Shown: positions 39,939-50,314, counted from the first letter of the stretch. The stretch is 58,070 nucleotides of DNA from Hyphomicrobiales bacterium (GCA_021775595.1 JAJFHN010000099.1:1-58070), one strand, 5' to 3'. Translations and numbers: made by a program. Notes: generated by a model from the sequence alone, not told the origin.

Positions 39939-40808
39939 ATGGCCAAAGTCGGAACCAAACCGCACGATTATCATCTCGTGGAGCCCAGCCCGTGGCCAGT
40001 GGTGGGTGCGCTCGGCGCTTTTTCGCTGGCGCTCGGCGCGGTATTTTATTTCATCTCGCGCAAAGCGGGCGATCCGCAGCTTTGGTACATGGCGCCGGGC
40101 GCCCTCATTGTGGTGGTCACGATGATCGGCTGGTGGCGCGATGTGATCCGCGAGGCCGAACACGAAGGTCATCATACGGCCGTCGTCCAGCTGCATCTGC
40201 GTTACGGCATGATCTTGTTCATCATCTCCGAGGTGATGTTTTTCGTTGCCTGGTTCTGGGCTTACTTCGATGTGGCGCTGTTTCCGGCCGACGCCGCGCA
40301 AGTCGCGCGCTCCGAACTGACGGGCGGCCATTGGCCGCCGGTTGCAACGGGTGATGGAAGGTTCGAGCACGTGTTCGATCCCTGGGACTTGCCCTTCGTC
40401 AACACGCTGATCCTCTTAGCATCGGGTACGACGGTGACGTGGGCGCACCACTCATTGATCGAAAACGACCGCAATGGCCTCATATGGGGGCTGATCTTGA
40501 CCGTGGTCTTGGGGATACTCTTTACGATCTGCCAGGTGTTCGAATACGGCCATGCAGGATTTCAGTTCGCGGGCCACATTTATGGCTCTACATTTTATAT
40601 GGCGACCGGCTTTCACGGCTTTCACGTCATTGTCGGTACGATCTTCCTCAGCGTTATTCTGTTTCGGGCCATCTCTGGCCACTTCACGCCCACTCACCAT
40701 TTCGGCTTTGAAGCGGCGGCCTGGTACTGGCATTTCGTCGATGTCGTTTGGTTGTTCCTGTTCGTCAGCATCTATGTGTGGGGTTCGGGGATGGCCATTC
40801 CGTTTTAA
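39939..40808 (+). CDS. coxC: Cytochrome c oxidase subunit III
   Basis: Subunit III stabilises the oxidase and holds lipids near the D channel. The 289-residue protein begins KPHDYHLVEPSPWPVVG, which is typical, and has seven membrane helices. Conserved landmarks include HEGHHTAVVQLHLRYGM near residue 77, FGFE near the end (HHFGFEAAAWYWHFVDVVW), and the Glu in that segment that binds lipid. Start ATG 39939 fits the family. An upstream ATG at 39924 and a GTG at 39912 are less likely. Confidence 0.95.
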   Translation: MAKVGTKPHDYHLVEPSPWPVVGALGAFSLALGAVFYFISRKAGDPQLWYMAPGALIVVVTMIGWWRDVIREAEHEGHHTAVVQLHLRYGMILFIISEVMFFVAWFWAYFDVALFPADAAQVARSELTGGHWPPVATGDGRFEHVFDPWDLPFVNTLILLASGTTVTWAHHSLIENDRNGLIWGLILTVVLGILFTICQVFEYGHAGFQFAGHIYGSTFYMATGFHGFHVIVGTIFLSVILFRAISGHFTPTHHFGFEAAAWYWHFVDVVWLFLFVSIYVWGSGMAIPF

Positions 40809-40817
40809 GAGCGGCCA

Positions 40818-41201
40818 ATGACTCGAAAATCCGACCACGCTCCCGCGATCTCATCGCTGGCTGCTGGCTGGAGCGCGGTGTGCCCGCGTTGCGGCCAAGG
40901 CAAGCTGTTCGACGGTTTTTTGGCGTTGCAAAAGAAGTGCGAGGCGTGCGGCCTCGATTACGGCTTTGCCGATACGGCCGATGGCCCGGCAGTGTTCGTC
41001 ATGTTGGTCGTAGGCTTTATCGTTGTCGGCGGTGCGCTGGCTGTCGAAATTCTCTATCAACCGCCCTATTGGCTGCATGGTGCGCTGTGGCTGCCGTTGG
41101 CGCTCATCCTCTCGCTGTTGATGCTACGGCCGCTGAAAGCCTGGATGATGGCCCAGCAATATCGCCATAAAGCCGAAGAGGGCCGGCGGGCCCGCGACTG
41201 A
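40818..41201 (+). CDS. DUF983 membrane protein
   Basis: The 127-residue protein is of the DUF983 family, commonly next to coxC and SURF1. The N-terminal part has two Cys pairs, CPRCGQGKLFDGFL and CEACGLDYGF, looking like a zinc ribbon on the cytoplasmic side. It is followed by two hydrophobic helices (residues about 53-95) and a basic tail. It is probably an assembly or regulatory factor of the oxidase, but no function is established that I know of. Starts 9 bases after the coxC stop. Confidence 0.9.
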   Translation: MTRKSDHAPAISSLAAGWSAVCPRCGQGKLFDGFLALQKKCEACGLDYGFADTADGPAVFVMLVVGFIVVGGALAVEILYQPPYWLHGALWLPLALILSLLMLRPLKAWMMAQQYRHKAEEGRRARD

Positions 41202-41218
41202 TTGGGAGCGGTTGTTTC

Positions 41219-41941
41219 ATGCCATTGCGCGCGCTCATAGTGCCTACCGTGTGCACGATTGTGGCCTTTGCCATGCTCGCGGGCTTGGGCGTCTGGCAGA
41301 TCAAACGCTTGCAATGGAAACAAGATCTAATCGCCCGCATCGAAGCGCGTGCGGCAGCTCAGCCAATCACTTTGGCGCAAGCGATGGGGCGCAAGGAGGC
41401 AGGCGATGACGTCAGGCATGCGCGGGTCGTCCTCGAGGGTCGCTTCCAGCATGATGGCGAGGTGCACCTCTACAGCTTGGCCGGCGGGCGGGCTGGATGG
41501 CGCATTATCACGCCAATGGCATTGTCCGGCGGCGGTGTTGTGCTGGTCGACCGGGGCTTTGTGCCCCATCGATTGAAGCAGGCCGCAACCCGCCAGGCGG
41601 GACAGGTCGAAGGAACGGTGCGCGTTGTGGGCAGGGTCCGTTTGCCCCATCCCCGCGATGCTTTTGCCGCCGACAACGACCCGCAAAAAAACGAGTGGTT
41701 TTGGCGCGATCTGGACGCAATGGCGAGCGCTGCCCTAGGCGATGCTCAATCGGGTTCGCTCGCGCCGCTGATCGTCGAAATGGAGGCAACCGAAGTGGCG
41801 GGCGGTTGGCCGCGGGGCGGGGTTGCGGTGGTCAAACCGTCGAATCGGCATTTGGGTTACGCGATCACCTGGCTCGCGCTCGCCGTGATCGTGTTGATCA
41901 TCTATGGAATCTTTGTCCGCAACACGCTCAAACGGGCCTAA
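41219..41941 (+). CDS. SURF1 family cytochrome oxidase assembly protein
   Basis: The 240-residue protein has membrane helices at both ends (residues about 6-26 and 213-233) and a soluble middle domain, as in SURF1, which aids heme a insertion into subunit I. Family features are GVWQIKRLQWKQDLI at the start, VEGTVRVVGRVRLP in the middle and NRHLGYAITWLALA at the end. Last gene of the oxidase set; thrC follows after 96 bases. Confidence 0.9.
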   Translation: MPLRALIVPTVCTIVAFAMLAGLGVWQIKRLQWKQDLIARIEARAAAQPITLAQAMGRKEAGDDVRHARVVLEGRFQHDGEVHLYSLAGGRAGWRIITPMALSGGGVVLVDRGFVPHRLKQAATRQAGQVEGTVRVVGRVRLPHPRDAFAADNDPQKNEWFWRDLDAMASAALGDAQSGSLAPLIVEMEATEVAGGWPRGGVAVVKPSNRHLGYAITWLALAVIVLIIYGIFVRNTLKRA

Positions 41942-42037
41942 CCAAGTTGCCGCAGCTTGCTTGCCCAGACGTGCGCGCAAAGATACCGTGCATGGCGGCG
42001 TGAACAATTCCGGTACTATCCTTGAGAGGCAGCTTCC

Positions 42038-43450
42038 TTGCGCTATGTAAGCACGCGCGGTCGCGCGGACGAACTCGGATTTGAAGAGGTTATGCTCGCG
42101 GGTCTGGCCCGCGACGGCGGCCTCTATGTGCCAAAAACATGGCCGGTGCTCGCCGATAAGGACTTGGAAGCCTTGGCGGGTGCGGCCTACACCGAGGTCG
42201 CTTTGGCCGTGCTCGCGCCCTTTGTCGGCAGCGATATACCCGAGAGCGAATTGGCAGAGCTCATCAAGGACGCTTACGCGACTTTCGATACGCCGGAGGT
42301 TGCACCATTGCACGAGATCGGCCCCGATATGTGGGTGCTCGAACTCTTTCATGGTCCGACCTTGGCCTTCAAAGACATCGCGATGCAGCTTTTGGCTCGG
42401 TTGATGGACCGGGCGCTGGCCAAGCGAAACCGGCGGCTCACCATTATCGGCGCCACGTCCGGCGACACGGGTGGTGCGGCCATCGAAGCCTTCCGCGGAC
42501 GTGAGGCGGTCGATATTTTCATTCTGCACCCGAAAGGCCGCGTCAGCGACGTGCAGCGCCGGCAAATGACGAGCGCGGACGAGCCCAACGTCTTCAACAT
42601 CGCCATCGAAGGAACATTCGATGATTGTCAGGCGCTGGTGAAATCGCTGTTCAACGATCTGGCGTTGCGAGACCGTTTGTCGCTGGCTGGCGTCAATTCG
42701 ATCAATTGGGCGCGGATCATGGCGCAGACGGTCTATTACGTGACCAGCGCACTGGCGCTCGGGCGAGACCATTGGCCAGCATCATTCGCCGTCCCAACAG
42801 GAAATTTCGGAGATATTTTCGCCGGTTACGTGGCCGCAAAGATGGGGTTGCCGGTTTCGCGCCTCGTTATCGCCACGAACGAAAATGATATTTTGGCCCG
42901 CACCCTGAAAACCGGCCGCTACGAGCCGCAGGGCGTTCGTGCCACCTCAAGTCCGAGCATGGACATTCAAGTATCGAGTAACTTCGAGAGGCTGCTTTTC
43001 GAAGTGTCAGGTCGAGACGGCAGGCGGGTTCAAGCCATGATGGAAGATCTTGGCCGCGATGGCACGTTTGAACTCGCGCCGAGCGAGCTTGAACAGATAC
43101 GCAGGCAGTTCCGTGCCCATCGCATCGACGAGGCCGAAACGGCCGCGACGATCGCTATATTGCATGAGGCAAGCGGCTATTTGATCGATCCCCACACCGC
43201 CGTGGGGGTCGCGGCGGCGCTGCGCGAGCAGGGCGAAGAGGGCGGTCCGGTCGTCGTGCTGAGCACCGCCCATCCAGCCAAATTTCCGGATGCCGTGCAG
43301 CGCGCGTGCGGCGCCGTGCCGCCGGTGCCAGATCGTCTGGCCGCCCGATTGTCTGCATCTGAGCGTTACGACGTGATGGCGAACGATGTTGGCGCACTGG
43401 CGCGCTATCTTGAAGATCACGCCCGTGTCGGCGCGGAGCCCGGCGCATGA
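42038..43450 (+). CDS. thrC: Threonine synthase
   Basis: ThrC converts O-phosphohomoserine to threonine with pyridoxal phosphate. The 470-residue protein begins STRGRADELGFEEV after the start. The PLP lysine is in HGPTLAFKDIAMQ near residue 115 and the phosphate-binding loop is SGDTGGAAIEAF. It starts at TTG 42038 with GAGAGG upstream; no ATG fits the N-terminus. The last 4 bases overlap the M16 gene (ATGA). The partner thrB is about 8 kb away on the minus strand. Confidence 0.95.
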   Translation: MRYVSTRGRADELGFEEVMLAGLARDGGLYVPKTWPVLADKDLEALAGAAYTEVALAVLAPFVGSDIPESELAELIKDAYATFDTPEVAPLHEIGPDMWVLELFHGPTLAFKDIAMQLLARLMDRALAKRNRRLTIIGATSGDTGGAAIEAFRGREAVDIFILHPKGRVSDVQRRQMTSADEPNVFNIAIEGTFDDCQALVKSLFNDLALRDRLSLAGVNSINWARIMAQTVYYVTSALALGRDHWPASFAVPTGNFGDIFAGYVAAKMGLPVSRLVIATNENDILARTLKTGRYEPQGVRATSSPSMDIQVSSNFERLLFEVSGRDGRRVQAMMEDLGRDGTFELAPSELEQIRRQFRAHRIDEAETAATIAILHEASGYLIDPHTAVGVAAALREQGEEGGPVVVLSTAHPAKFPDAVQRACGAVPPVPDRLAARLSASERYDVMANDVGALARYLEDHARVGAEPGA

Positions 43451-44733
43451 ACGTGAAGCTCAGCACGCTTGAGAACGGCTTGCGCGTGGTCACCCAATCG
43501 ATGGATCATCTTGAGACGGTGTCATTGGGGCTTTGGGTGGGCGCTGGATCGCGTTTCGAATCCGACGGCGAACACGGCATTGCCCATTTGCTCGAACACA
43601 TGGCGTTCAAGGGGACCACGTCGCGCAGCGCGCGCGATATCGCCGAAGAAATCGAATATGTCGGTGGCGATATCAACGCGGCAACCAGCGCCGAAACCAC
43701 CGCTTATTATGCCCGCACCATGAAGCAGGATCTGCCACTGGGGCTTGAGCTTATCGGTGATATTCTCATTAACCCCACATTCGACTCCGATGAGCTGGAG
43801 CGCGAAAAAAATGTCATTATTCAGGAGATTTCGGCAGCCAACGACAGTCCCGACGACGTGATATACGACCTCGCCCAGCAGCATGCCTTTCCAAACCAAG
43901 CTTTGGGGCGCTCCATATTGGGCACCGCCGAGAGCGTGATGAGTTTTACAGCGGATGACCTTCGGGCATTTCGAGACAGCCGCTATGGCGCCAATTCCAT
44001 GGTGTTTTCGGCATCGGGCGCACTCGATCACGATGAAGTCGTGGCCCGTGCTGGCGAACGGTTCGGCGCACTTGAGAGCCACGCGTCTCCTGCCGCGCAA
44101 AAAGCCGTTTATCACGGCGGTTTTTGCCAATCGCCGCTGCGCTTCGAGCAGGGCCATTTGCTGTTGGCTTACGAAGGACTGTCCTACACCGACGACGGCT
44201 ATTACGCGGCGCAGGTCCTGTCGGCCATTTTGGGTGGAGGCATGTCGTCTCGCCTGTTTCAGGAGGCGCGCGAGGCGCGCGGACTCTGTTACGCCATCTA
44301 TTCGTTTTGCTGGGGCGTCAATGACACCGGCATGTTTGGCGTGCATGCGGCAACGGCGCCCGACCAGTATGATGCACTGCTCGATATCATCACGTTTGAG
44401 CTGCGCCGGGCTGTCGAGGAACCGCCAAGCGAAAATGAACTCACCCGCGCCAAGGCTCAGCTGAAGGCGGGCTTGATGCTATGCTTGGAAAGCTCTGGCG
44501 CGCGCGCCGAGCAATTGGCCCGGCAAACATTGGCCTTTGGGGCGCCGTTGGCTGTGGCGGAAATGGTCGCCAAGGTGGAGGCCGTGAGCGTGGAAGCTGT
44601 TCAATCGGCTGCGAAAAAGGTGTTTGATGGGCGCGCGCCGACATTGGCAAACGTCGGTCCGCGTGAATTGAACGTGAAAAGTCAAGCCTGGGTGCGGCGC
44701 TTGGGCGCCGAGACCGGTTTGGCGGCGGAGTAA
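43447..44733 (+). CDS. M16 zinc peptidase, mitochondrial-processing-peptidase-like
   Basis: The 428-residue protein has no signal peptide. The zinc site is intact: His47, Glu50, His51 (AHLLEHMAFKGT) and third ligand Glu127. The C-terminal domain has GGGMSSRLFQEAREARGLCYA, the substrate-binding region. Alphaproteobacterial members of this group resemble the beta subunit of mitochondrial processing peptidase and are usually found after thrC, as here. Unlike the 9-12 kb pair it is cytosolic and has no inactive partner nearby. Start overlaps thrC by four bases. Confidence 0.94.
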   Translation: MNVKLSTLENGLRVVTQSMDHLETVSLGLWVGAGSRFESDGEHGIAHLLEHMAFKGTTSRSARDIAEEIEYVGGDINAATSAETTAYYARTMKQDLPLGLELIGDILINPTFDSDELEREKNVIIQEISAANDSPDDVIYDLAQQHAFPNQALGRSILGTAESVMSFTADDLRAFRDSRYGANSMVFSASGALDHDEVVARAGERFGALESHASPAAQKAVYHGGFCQSPLRFEQGHLLLAYEGLSYTDDGYYAAQVLSAILGGGMSSRLFQEAREARGLCYAIYSFCWGVNDTGMFGVHAATAPDQYDALLDIITFELRRAVEEPPSENELTRAKAQLKAGLMLCLESSGARAEQLARQTLAFGAPLAVAEMVAKVEAVSVEAVQSAAKKVFDGRAPTLANVGPRELNVKSQAWVRRLGAETGLAAE

Positions 44734-44755
44734 AGACAAGGACGGAGCAACGCGC

Positions 44756-45343
44756 ATGGCGCTGTTGAAATCAGTTGCACCTCCTGAGACGGGGCCGGTC
44801 ATCAGCGGTGATCTGGTCCGGTTGCGCCTGCCGATCATGTCCGATTATCCGGCCTGGGCGGGCCTGCGCTCGCTCAGCCGTGAATTTCTGACGCCGTGGG
44901 AGCCCACATGGACGCGCAACGAGCTCACCCGGCTCTCCTTCCGGCGGCGGGTGCGCCACTATGTCCGCGAGGCGCGCGAAGATTTGGGTTACGCCTTTTT
45001 GATGTTCCGGCGGAGTGACGATGCGCTGCTTGGCGGTTTGACCATTTCAAACGTCAGGCGCGGCGTGACGCAATCGGGCACGCTTGGCTACTGGGTCGGC
45101 CAACCCCATGCGCGCCGCGGTTACATGGCTGAGGGAATGTCCACATTGATGCCCTTCGTCTTTGATACGTTGCGGCTGCACAGACTCGAGGCCGCCTGCC
45201 TGCCACACAATGCAGCCTCGATGAGGTTGCTGGAAAAGGCGGGTTTCCAGCAGGAAGGGCGGGCGCGGCGCTATCTGCGGATCAACGGCATCTGGCAGGA
45301 CCACGTACTGTATGCGCTGATCCACGACGATCCGCGGCCATAG
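44756..45343 (+). CDS. GNAT acetyltransferase, RimJ-like
   Basis: The 195-residue GNAT-fold protein belongs to the group of RimJ/RimL-type acetyltransferases. It has the acetyl-CoA loop GYWVGQPHARRGYMAEGM and the AACLPHNAASMRLLEKAGFQ pattern. RimJ acetylates the N-terminus of ribosomal protein S5; other members modify other amines. Follows the M16 gene by 22 bases, as in related genomes, so it is part of the same transcript. The RimJ label is a family guess. Confidence 0.85.
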   Translation: MALLKSVAPPETGPVISGDLVRLRLPIMSDYPAWAGLRSLSREFLTPWEPTWTRNELTRLSFRRRVRHYVREAREDLGYAFLMFRRSDDALLGGLTISNVRRGVTQSGTLGYWVGQPHARRGYMAEGMSTLMPFVFDTLRLHRLEAACLPHNAASMRLLEKAGFQQEGRARRYLRINGIWQDHVLYALIHDDPRP

Positions 45344-45363
45344 AGTGGAGTGAGACGGTTAGT

Positions 45364-48300
45364 TTGAAACGGTCCAATTTGGTCGATGCACTGTCTGGCT
45401 TGAGCTGGGTTGGCGCTGGTGGCCGGCTCTGCGCGCGCTTGGCGCTTGCGGCCGTGATGCTAGCGCTTTGGTCGCCGCTCGCGCTGGCGCTGGAAGCGAT
45501 CGTCGTCGAGCAGGATTTGGATCGCATCGATGTCACCGCATTGGGCGAACTTTACGAAGGCCGGGGCGACCGCCTGCAGCTTGAGACGGCGGCGGGCGAA
45601 GATGGCATTACCGGCCGGATGGCCGTTCAGGCCACAACGCCCGGCACCAATCCGAATTGGATCGTTTTCGCGCTAAGAAACCCCACAGATGAACGCATCG
45701 TGCGTTGGTTGACGGCAGCGCGCTATTCGCATGTCGGATCACAGGTTTTTTGGCCAAATCTCGATACGGCCCGCATCGCCGCCGTTACGCCATCGCTCGG
45801 CTTCAGGCCGGAACGCGTCGATGACGACCGCGCCGATATCTTCAAGCTCACCCTGGAGCCCGGCGCCACGGTGACCTTCGTTGCCGAGTTGAGCTCGTTC
45901 AAGCTGCCGCAGCTCACCCTATGGAATGCCCAAGCCTATGAGCGGACCCTGCAGGACCGGATGCTGTTCAACGGCATCATGCTCGGTATTGTCGGTCTGC
46001 TCGCAATCTTTCTCACCTCGATCGTCGCGGCCAATCACAAAGCGATTTTTCCAGCCACCGCGCTGGTGGCCTGGAGCGCGTTGGCGTTGTTTTGCGTGGA
46101 CTTCGGGTTTTGGAGCAAGCTGTTCAACATCGCGACGGAAGAGACGGCGATGTACCGCGCCAGCACCGAAGCGGTCCTGGCGGCCAGCTTGGTGCTCTTT
46201 CTCTACACATTCCTGCGCATCAACTATTGGCACACATTCATCAAGATGGCCTTTGGGCTGTGGATCTTGGGTCAGTTGGCGCTGGTTGGCCTTGCCGTGC
46301 TGGATCCGCGCTTGGCGTCGGGCTTGGCGCGGGCGTCCTTTGCGGTCACCGCGCTCGCCGTGGCGCCGCTTATCGTGTTTTTGGCCGTGCGCGGCCAAGA
46401 GCGCGCCCTATCCCTTATCCCGACCTGGATCCTGTTTCTGGTCTGGACCTTCGGCGCCGCGATGGTCGTTTCGGGTCAGCTCTCGGGCGAAATCGTCGTC
46501 TCAGGCATGGTTGCCGGGCTGGTGCTGTTGATCGTGTTGTTGGGCTTCACCGTTACGCAATACGCCTTCCGTTCAGGCGAACCCATCTATGGCGCGCTGT
46601 CCCACCGCCTGCAGCTCCACTCCCATGCGCTTGAGGGCTCGGGCGCCAATGTGTGGGACTGGAACATGAAGCGCGATGAGATCACCGTCAGTTCCGACTT
46701 GGAGGACGCGCTTGGCCTGGCCGATGGCGCGCTCAATCTCTCTTCGAAGGAATGGTTGACCCACGTTCATCCAGGCGACCGCGAACGATTGCGCTTGCTG
46801 TTGTGGTCGCTGCAGGAGCGCAAGGGAGGTGAACTCAACACGGAGATGCGCCTGAGGCGCGGCGACGGCAGCTATCTTTGGTATGAGCTGCGTGCCGAAT
46901 GCGTCGAATATAAGCAGCCGCCGACCTTGCGCTGTGTTGGTCTGATGCGCGACGTGACGGGCTCCAAACGCACCCAAGAAAGGCTGATGCACGACGCTGT
47001 CCATGACAGTCTCACCGGCCTGCCGAACCGCGAACTGTTCCTTGACCGGTTGGGCTGCGCCGTGACCCGAACGCGTCAAGGCGAGGGCAACAGGCCGACC
47101 GTTCTGCACATCGATATTGATCGCTTCAAGAACGTTAATCGCGCATTGGGACTGACGGTTGGCGATACGATGTTGTTGACTGTTGCGCGCAGGCTGGCGC
47201 GCCAGTTCAAGGCGCAGGACACGCTGGCGCGCATTGGCGGTGATCAATTCGCCGCCCTCATTGTTTCGGAAACCGACCCTCACCAAATCGCCACCATGGC
47301 CGAGCGGGTGCGGCGCTCGCTGCGCACGCCAATGAAAATTGCCGACAAGGAAGTGATCCTCACCGGCAGCGTCGGAATTGCAGTCTATGACGGCCAGCAG
47401 AGCCAGCCTGAAGATCTACTGAAGGAGGCCGAAATCGCCATGCTGCGGGCAAAACGGTCGGGCACGGATCGGATTGATATCTTCAAGGCCGACATGCGCA
47501 ATGAGACAGACGACCGCTTGCCGCTAGAAAGCGACCTGAGGCGGGCGCTTGAGCGCGGTCAAATCACCGTTTTGTTCCAGCCCATTATGCGATTGAGCGA
47601 TGAAAGCGTCGCGGGGTTCGAGGCGTTGATGCGCTGGGACCACCCCAAGCATGGCCGGCTCAACCCCGACGACTTTATTCCCATTGCCGAGGAATCGGGA
47701 TTGATGGGCGCGCTTGGCGCGCACGTGGTTCAGCAGGCCGTCGAGAACGCAGCCGAATGGCACAACGTCTATACCAGCGAGAACGGCCCGCTCTTTGTCA
47801 GCATCAACATTTCCAGCAGGCAGCTCTTCAAGCAGGACATGATCCAGCAGATTCGGCTGGTTCTCGCCAGCGACCTGGTGCCCAAGGGGACGCTGTGGCT
47901 CGAATTCACCGAGAGCCTGGTGATGGAAAACCCCGAGCAGGCGATCGAAAACATGAAGATGCTGAAGGATCTCGGCGCCTGCTTGTCGTTGGATGATTTC
48001 GGTACGGGATATTCGTCGCTCAGCTATCTGCAACGTTTCCCGATCGATGCCATCAAGGTCGACCGCAGCTTCGTGCGTGACAGCGAACTAAACGGTTCGT
48101 CGCCGGTTATTTTGAAATCGGTCATCGCGCTCTCCCACGAGCTCGAAAAGGTGGTGGTCGCCGAGGGCATCGAAACGGAAAAAGATGCCACCTATCTGCG
48201 CCTGATCGGCTGCGAGTATGGCCAAGGCTTTTTCTATGGCGAACCGCAGGAGCAGACCAAGGTGGTCAGATTGCTGAAGGCGTTGGCCAAAATTGAGCGT

Positions 48301-48537
48301 AAATCCAAGCAGGCCGAGCCCCAGCCGGTGGTTCCGGCAGCCGATCAGACATTGGCCATGCTGCCGCCTCCGGTGCCCCCGTCGCGGCCGGCGCCGCCAG
48401 CCACCAGGCCGCAGCAGCCGCGGGCAAAACCCGCGCAATCGGTTAAACCGCCGCAGCCGCGGGCAAAGCCCGTTCCGCCAGCCGCAAAGCCCGTGGCCAA
48501 GCCCGCCGCGCGCAAGCCCGTCACCAGCCCGGGTTAG
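45364..48537 (+). CDS. Membrane PAS-GGDEF-EAL protein, probable c-di-GMP phosphodiesterase
   Basis: A 1057-residue signalling protein. Order: signal peptide (about 1-43), a periplasmic sensor domain like 7TMR-DISM extracellular domain 2 (45-195), about seven to eight membrane helices (200-400), a PAS domain (about 420-540), GGDEF (about 545-715), EAL (725-980) and a disordered Pro/Ala/Lys tail. The GGDEF motif reads GGDQF at 625-629 and the I-site RxxD reads KAQD, so cyclase activity and product inhibition are probably lost. EAL is intact (EAL 753-755, DDFGTG 877-882, AEGIET), so it should cleave c-di-GMP. Start is TTG 45364. No ligand for the sensor is evident. Confidence 0.92.
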   Translation: MKRSNLVDALSGLSWVGAGGRLCARLALAAVMLALWSPLALALEAIVVEQDLDRIDVTALGELYEGRGDRLQLETAAGEDGITGRMAVQATTPGTNPNWIVFALRNPTDERIVRWLTAARYSHVGSQVFWPNLDTARIAAVTPSLGFRPERVDDDRADIFKLTLEPGATVTFVAELSSFKLPQLTLWNAQAYERTLQDRMLFNGIMLGIVGLLAIFLTSIVAANHKAIFPATALVAWSALALFCVDFGFWSKLFNIATEETAMYRASTEAVLAASLVLFLYTFLRINYWHTFIKMAFGLWILGQLALVGLAVLDPRLASGLARASFAVTALAVAPLIVFLAVRGQERALSLIPTWILFLVWTFGAAMVVSGQLSGEIVVSGMVAGLVLLIVLLGFTVTQYAFRSGEPIYGALSHRLQLHSHALEGSGANVWDWNMKRDEITVSSDLEDALGLADGALNLSSKEWLTHVHPGDRERLRLLLWSLQERKGGELNTEMRLRRGDGSYLWYELRAECVEYKQPPTLRCVGLMRDVTGSKRTQERLMHDAVHDSLTGLPNRELFLDRLGCAVTRTRQGEGNRPTVLHIDIDRFKNVNRALGLTVGDTMLLTVARRLARQFKAQDTLARIGGDQFAALIVSETDPHQIATMAERVRRSLRTPMKIADKEVILTGSVGIAVYDGQQSQPEDLLKEAEIAMLRAKRSGTDRIDIFKADMRNETDDRLPLESDLRRALERGQITVLFQPIMRLSDESVAGFEALMRWDHPKHGRLNPDDFIPIAEESGLMGALGAHVVQQAVENAAEWHNVYTSENGPLFVSINISSRQLFKQDMIQQIRLVLASDLVPKGTLWLEFTESLVMENPEQAIENMKMLKDLGACLSLDDFGTGYSSLSYLQRFPIDAIKVDRSFVRDSELNGSSPVILKSVIALSHELEKVVVAEGIETEKDATYLRLIGCEYGQGFFYGEPQEQTKVVRLLKALAKIERKSKQAEPQPVVPAADQTLAMLPPPVPPSRPAPPATRPQQPRAKPAQSVKPPQPRAKPVPPAAKPVAKPAARKPVTSPG
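48414..48472 (+). repeat. 20-bp direct repeat in the proline-rich tail
   Basis: Bases 48414-48433 and 48453-48472 are the same but for one position (GGCAAAACCC versus GGCAAAGCCC). Both encode QPRAKP. They lie in the Pro/Ala/Lys-rich C-terminal tail of the PAS-GGDEF-EAL protein, where further AKP units follow, and probably arose by slippage. Confidence 0.7.
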
Positions 48538-49151
48538 GCGTGGCCGGAATCGTTCACCAAAAATGATGGATTGATGCCGATTTTTGCCAGCGCGCGCTCA
48601 TACTTGTTTTCGACGGTGGGATTGAAAATCAGATCGGCATCGGACGGGCAGTGCAGCCAGCCATTTTCATGGATTTCGCTTTCAAGCTGACCTGGCGCCC
48701 AGCCGGCGTACCCAAGCGCGAGCAAGACCTGATTTGGGCCGTTGCCATAGGCGATGGCACGCAAGATATCCAGTGTGGCCGTGAGACAGACGCCCTCATC
48801 GATGGGCAGCGTGCTGTCCTCGGCGTAATAGTCAGAACTGTGCAGGACAAATCCACGACCGGTCTCGACCGGACCGCCCATATGCACGGCCATCGACTGA
48901 TTGATGACGGGCATCGAAATCCGCTCTTGCGGTGGATTGATATTGAGCTGTTCGAGCAGTTCGTCAAAGCTGATATGAGGCGCGTGCTGATTGACGATGA
49001 TGCCCATGGCGCCGTCTTCGGAATGGGCGCACAAATAGATGACCGAGCGCTCGAAACGCGGATCGGCCATGGCCGGCATTGCGATCAGAAGCGCGCCGTC
49101 GAGAAAATTGCACTCCGGGTCGAATATGTCTTCTTTGATCAAGCGCCCCAT
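48534..49151 (-). CDS. YqgE/AlgH family protein (UPF0301)
   Basis: The 205-residue protein belongs to UPF0301. Conserved pieces are [21 protein letters not shown] at the start, [12 protein letters not shown] near residue 44, [14 protein letters not shown] near residue 90 and the [11 protein letters not shown] motif near residue 147. The fold is known but the biochemical function is not; some homologues affect alginate or stress-linked expression. Stop overlaps the end of the EAL gene by four bases (convergent). Often next to the DsbD-N-like and peroxiredoxin genes in Rhizobiales, as here. Confidence 0.9.
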   Translation of the reverse strand: MGRLIKEDIFDPECNFLDGALLIAMPAMADPRFERSVIYLCAHSEDGAMGIIVNQHAPHISFDELLEQLNINPPQERISMPVINQSMAVHMGGPVETGRGFVLHSSDYYAEDSTLPIDEGVCLTATLDILRAIAYGNGPNQVLLALGYAGWAPGQLESEIHENGWLHCPSDADLIFNPTVENKYERALAKIGINPSFLVNDSGHA

Positions 49152-49340
49152 GGTCAGAAGACTAAACCCAGAGCGGTCGGGTTGTGAAGCATAAGGGGGG
49201 GCGAGGGGGTATGCTTTTCGCTATCCTGTTGCCGCTGGGTCACGCAAGCGTGATTCGAAGTATCTGGCAAAGGCTCGAAACGGTGTGGCATTGACCCTAG
49301 ATTGACGGAAGGCGGAAGGCGCTGGAAACGGAAACTGACT

Positions 49341-50213
49341 ATGGCAATTGACTTGCGATCGATGACGCCAAAGGCGGCCAGAATCCTAGCCGTCTTGCCG
49401 CTCGTGCTGGCCGTGAACACTGCCCAAGCAGACGAGGCATCGCCGTGGGCGAAGGGCCATTATGCCCAGACGCGCTTGCTGTCGGGCGAGATCGCGGGCG
49501 TGACCGGCGAGTCTCAAATCGTTGCCGGAGTCCAGATAAAATTGGATCCGGGATGGAAGACCTATTGGCGCAACCCCGGTGATTCAGGTTTGCCACCCAG
49601 TTTTGACTGGTCGCAGTCGCAAAATCTCAAGAGCGCGAAGGTGCTTTGGCCGGCCCCCCATCGCTTCAGCGACAGTTATGGCACGTCGATTGGCTATACG
49701 GGCGGCGTGGTGTTTCCGGTCGAAATCGTCGCTGAGCGCAAGGGCGAACCGGTCGATGTCAAACTCAAATTGGATTACGCCATTTGCAAGGATATTTGCG
49801 TGCCGGCCGAGGCTAAGCTGGATTTACGCCTGGGTGATGGTGCGCGGCGTTCGGCGGGATTTGCGGGCGAAATCTCGCGCTTTATGACGCTGGTGCCGCG
49901 CAATGCAGCCAAAGAGGGCGCGGGCGCACCAAACATCGAACGCGCCGAAGCCAAACTTACAGGATCCGCGCCCAGCATTGTCGTCGAGGCGCGCTTTCCC
50001 AAGGGCTCCCAAGGGGCGGATCTATTTGCCGAGGGCGGTAGCGACATCTATCTGCCGCCACCCCAAACCATAAAAAAGACCGGCGCGGCCTCCGTTCGCT
50101 TCACCATTGCACTTAGCGAAGACGCCGAAACAGCCAAGCTGAAGGGCCGGGAGATCAAATTGACGCTTGTTTCCGATGCGGGCTCCTCGGAGACGCTGTG
50201 GACAGTCGAATAG
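49341..50213 (+). CDS. Periplasmic DsbD N-domain-like protein
   Basis: From ATG 49341 this is a 290-residue exported protein: signal peptide about residues 1-30 ending Ala-Gln-Ala, then an immunoglobulin-like domain like the alpha domain of DsbD. Typical pieces are GVQIKLDPGWKTYWRNPGDSG, TSIGYTGGVVFPVEI and YAICKDICVPAEA with two Cys four apart. It lacks the membrane and thioredoxin parts of DsbD, so it would be a soluble thiol-transfer or copper-resistance-type partner. The upstream gap carries TCACGC-AA-GCGTGA at 49240-49253, a possible palindromic operator. A TTG at 49302 is a less likely start. Confidence 0.83.
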   Translation: MAIDLRSMTPKAARILAVLPLVLAVNTAQADEASPWAKGHYAQTRLLSGEIAGVTGESQIVAGVQIKLDPGWKTYWRNPGDSGLPPSFDWSQSQNLKSAKVLWPAPHRFSDSYGTSIGYTGGVVFPVEIVAERKGEPVDVKLKLDYAICKDICVPAEAKLDLRLGDGARRSAGFAGEISRFMTLVPRNAAKEGAGAPNIERAEAKLTGSAPSIVVEARFPKGSQGADLFAEGGSDIYLPPPQTIKKTGAASVRFTIALSEDAETAKLKGREIKLTLVSDAGSSETLWTVE

Positions 50214-50241
50214 GCCTGAATCCCATCGATTGACACCAGCC

Positions 50242-50268
50242 TTGGCGCGCTATCGGCAAGCCTATAAG
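50242..50268 (+). promoter_or_regulatory. Candidate promoter of the peroxiredoxin gene
   Basis: TTGGCG (50242-50247) and TATAAG (50263-50268) lie 15 bases apart, in the 101-base gap before the peroxiredoxin gene; both are fair matches to a housekeeping promoter of an alphaproteobacterium (CTTG and CTATAA cores). The spacing is short, so this is only a candidate. Confidence 0.35.
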
Positions 50269-50314
50269 CTCGCGGTTCCAGACACCTCAGCCAAAATCAA
50301 CCGGAGGAAAGTTT

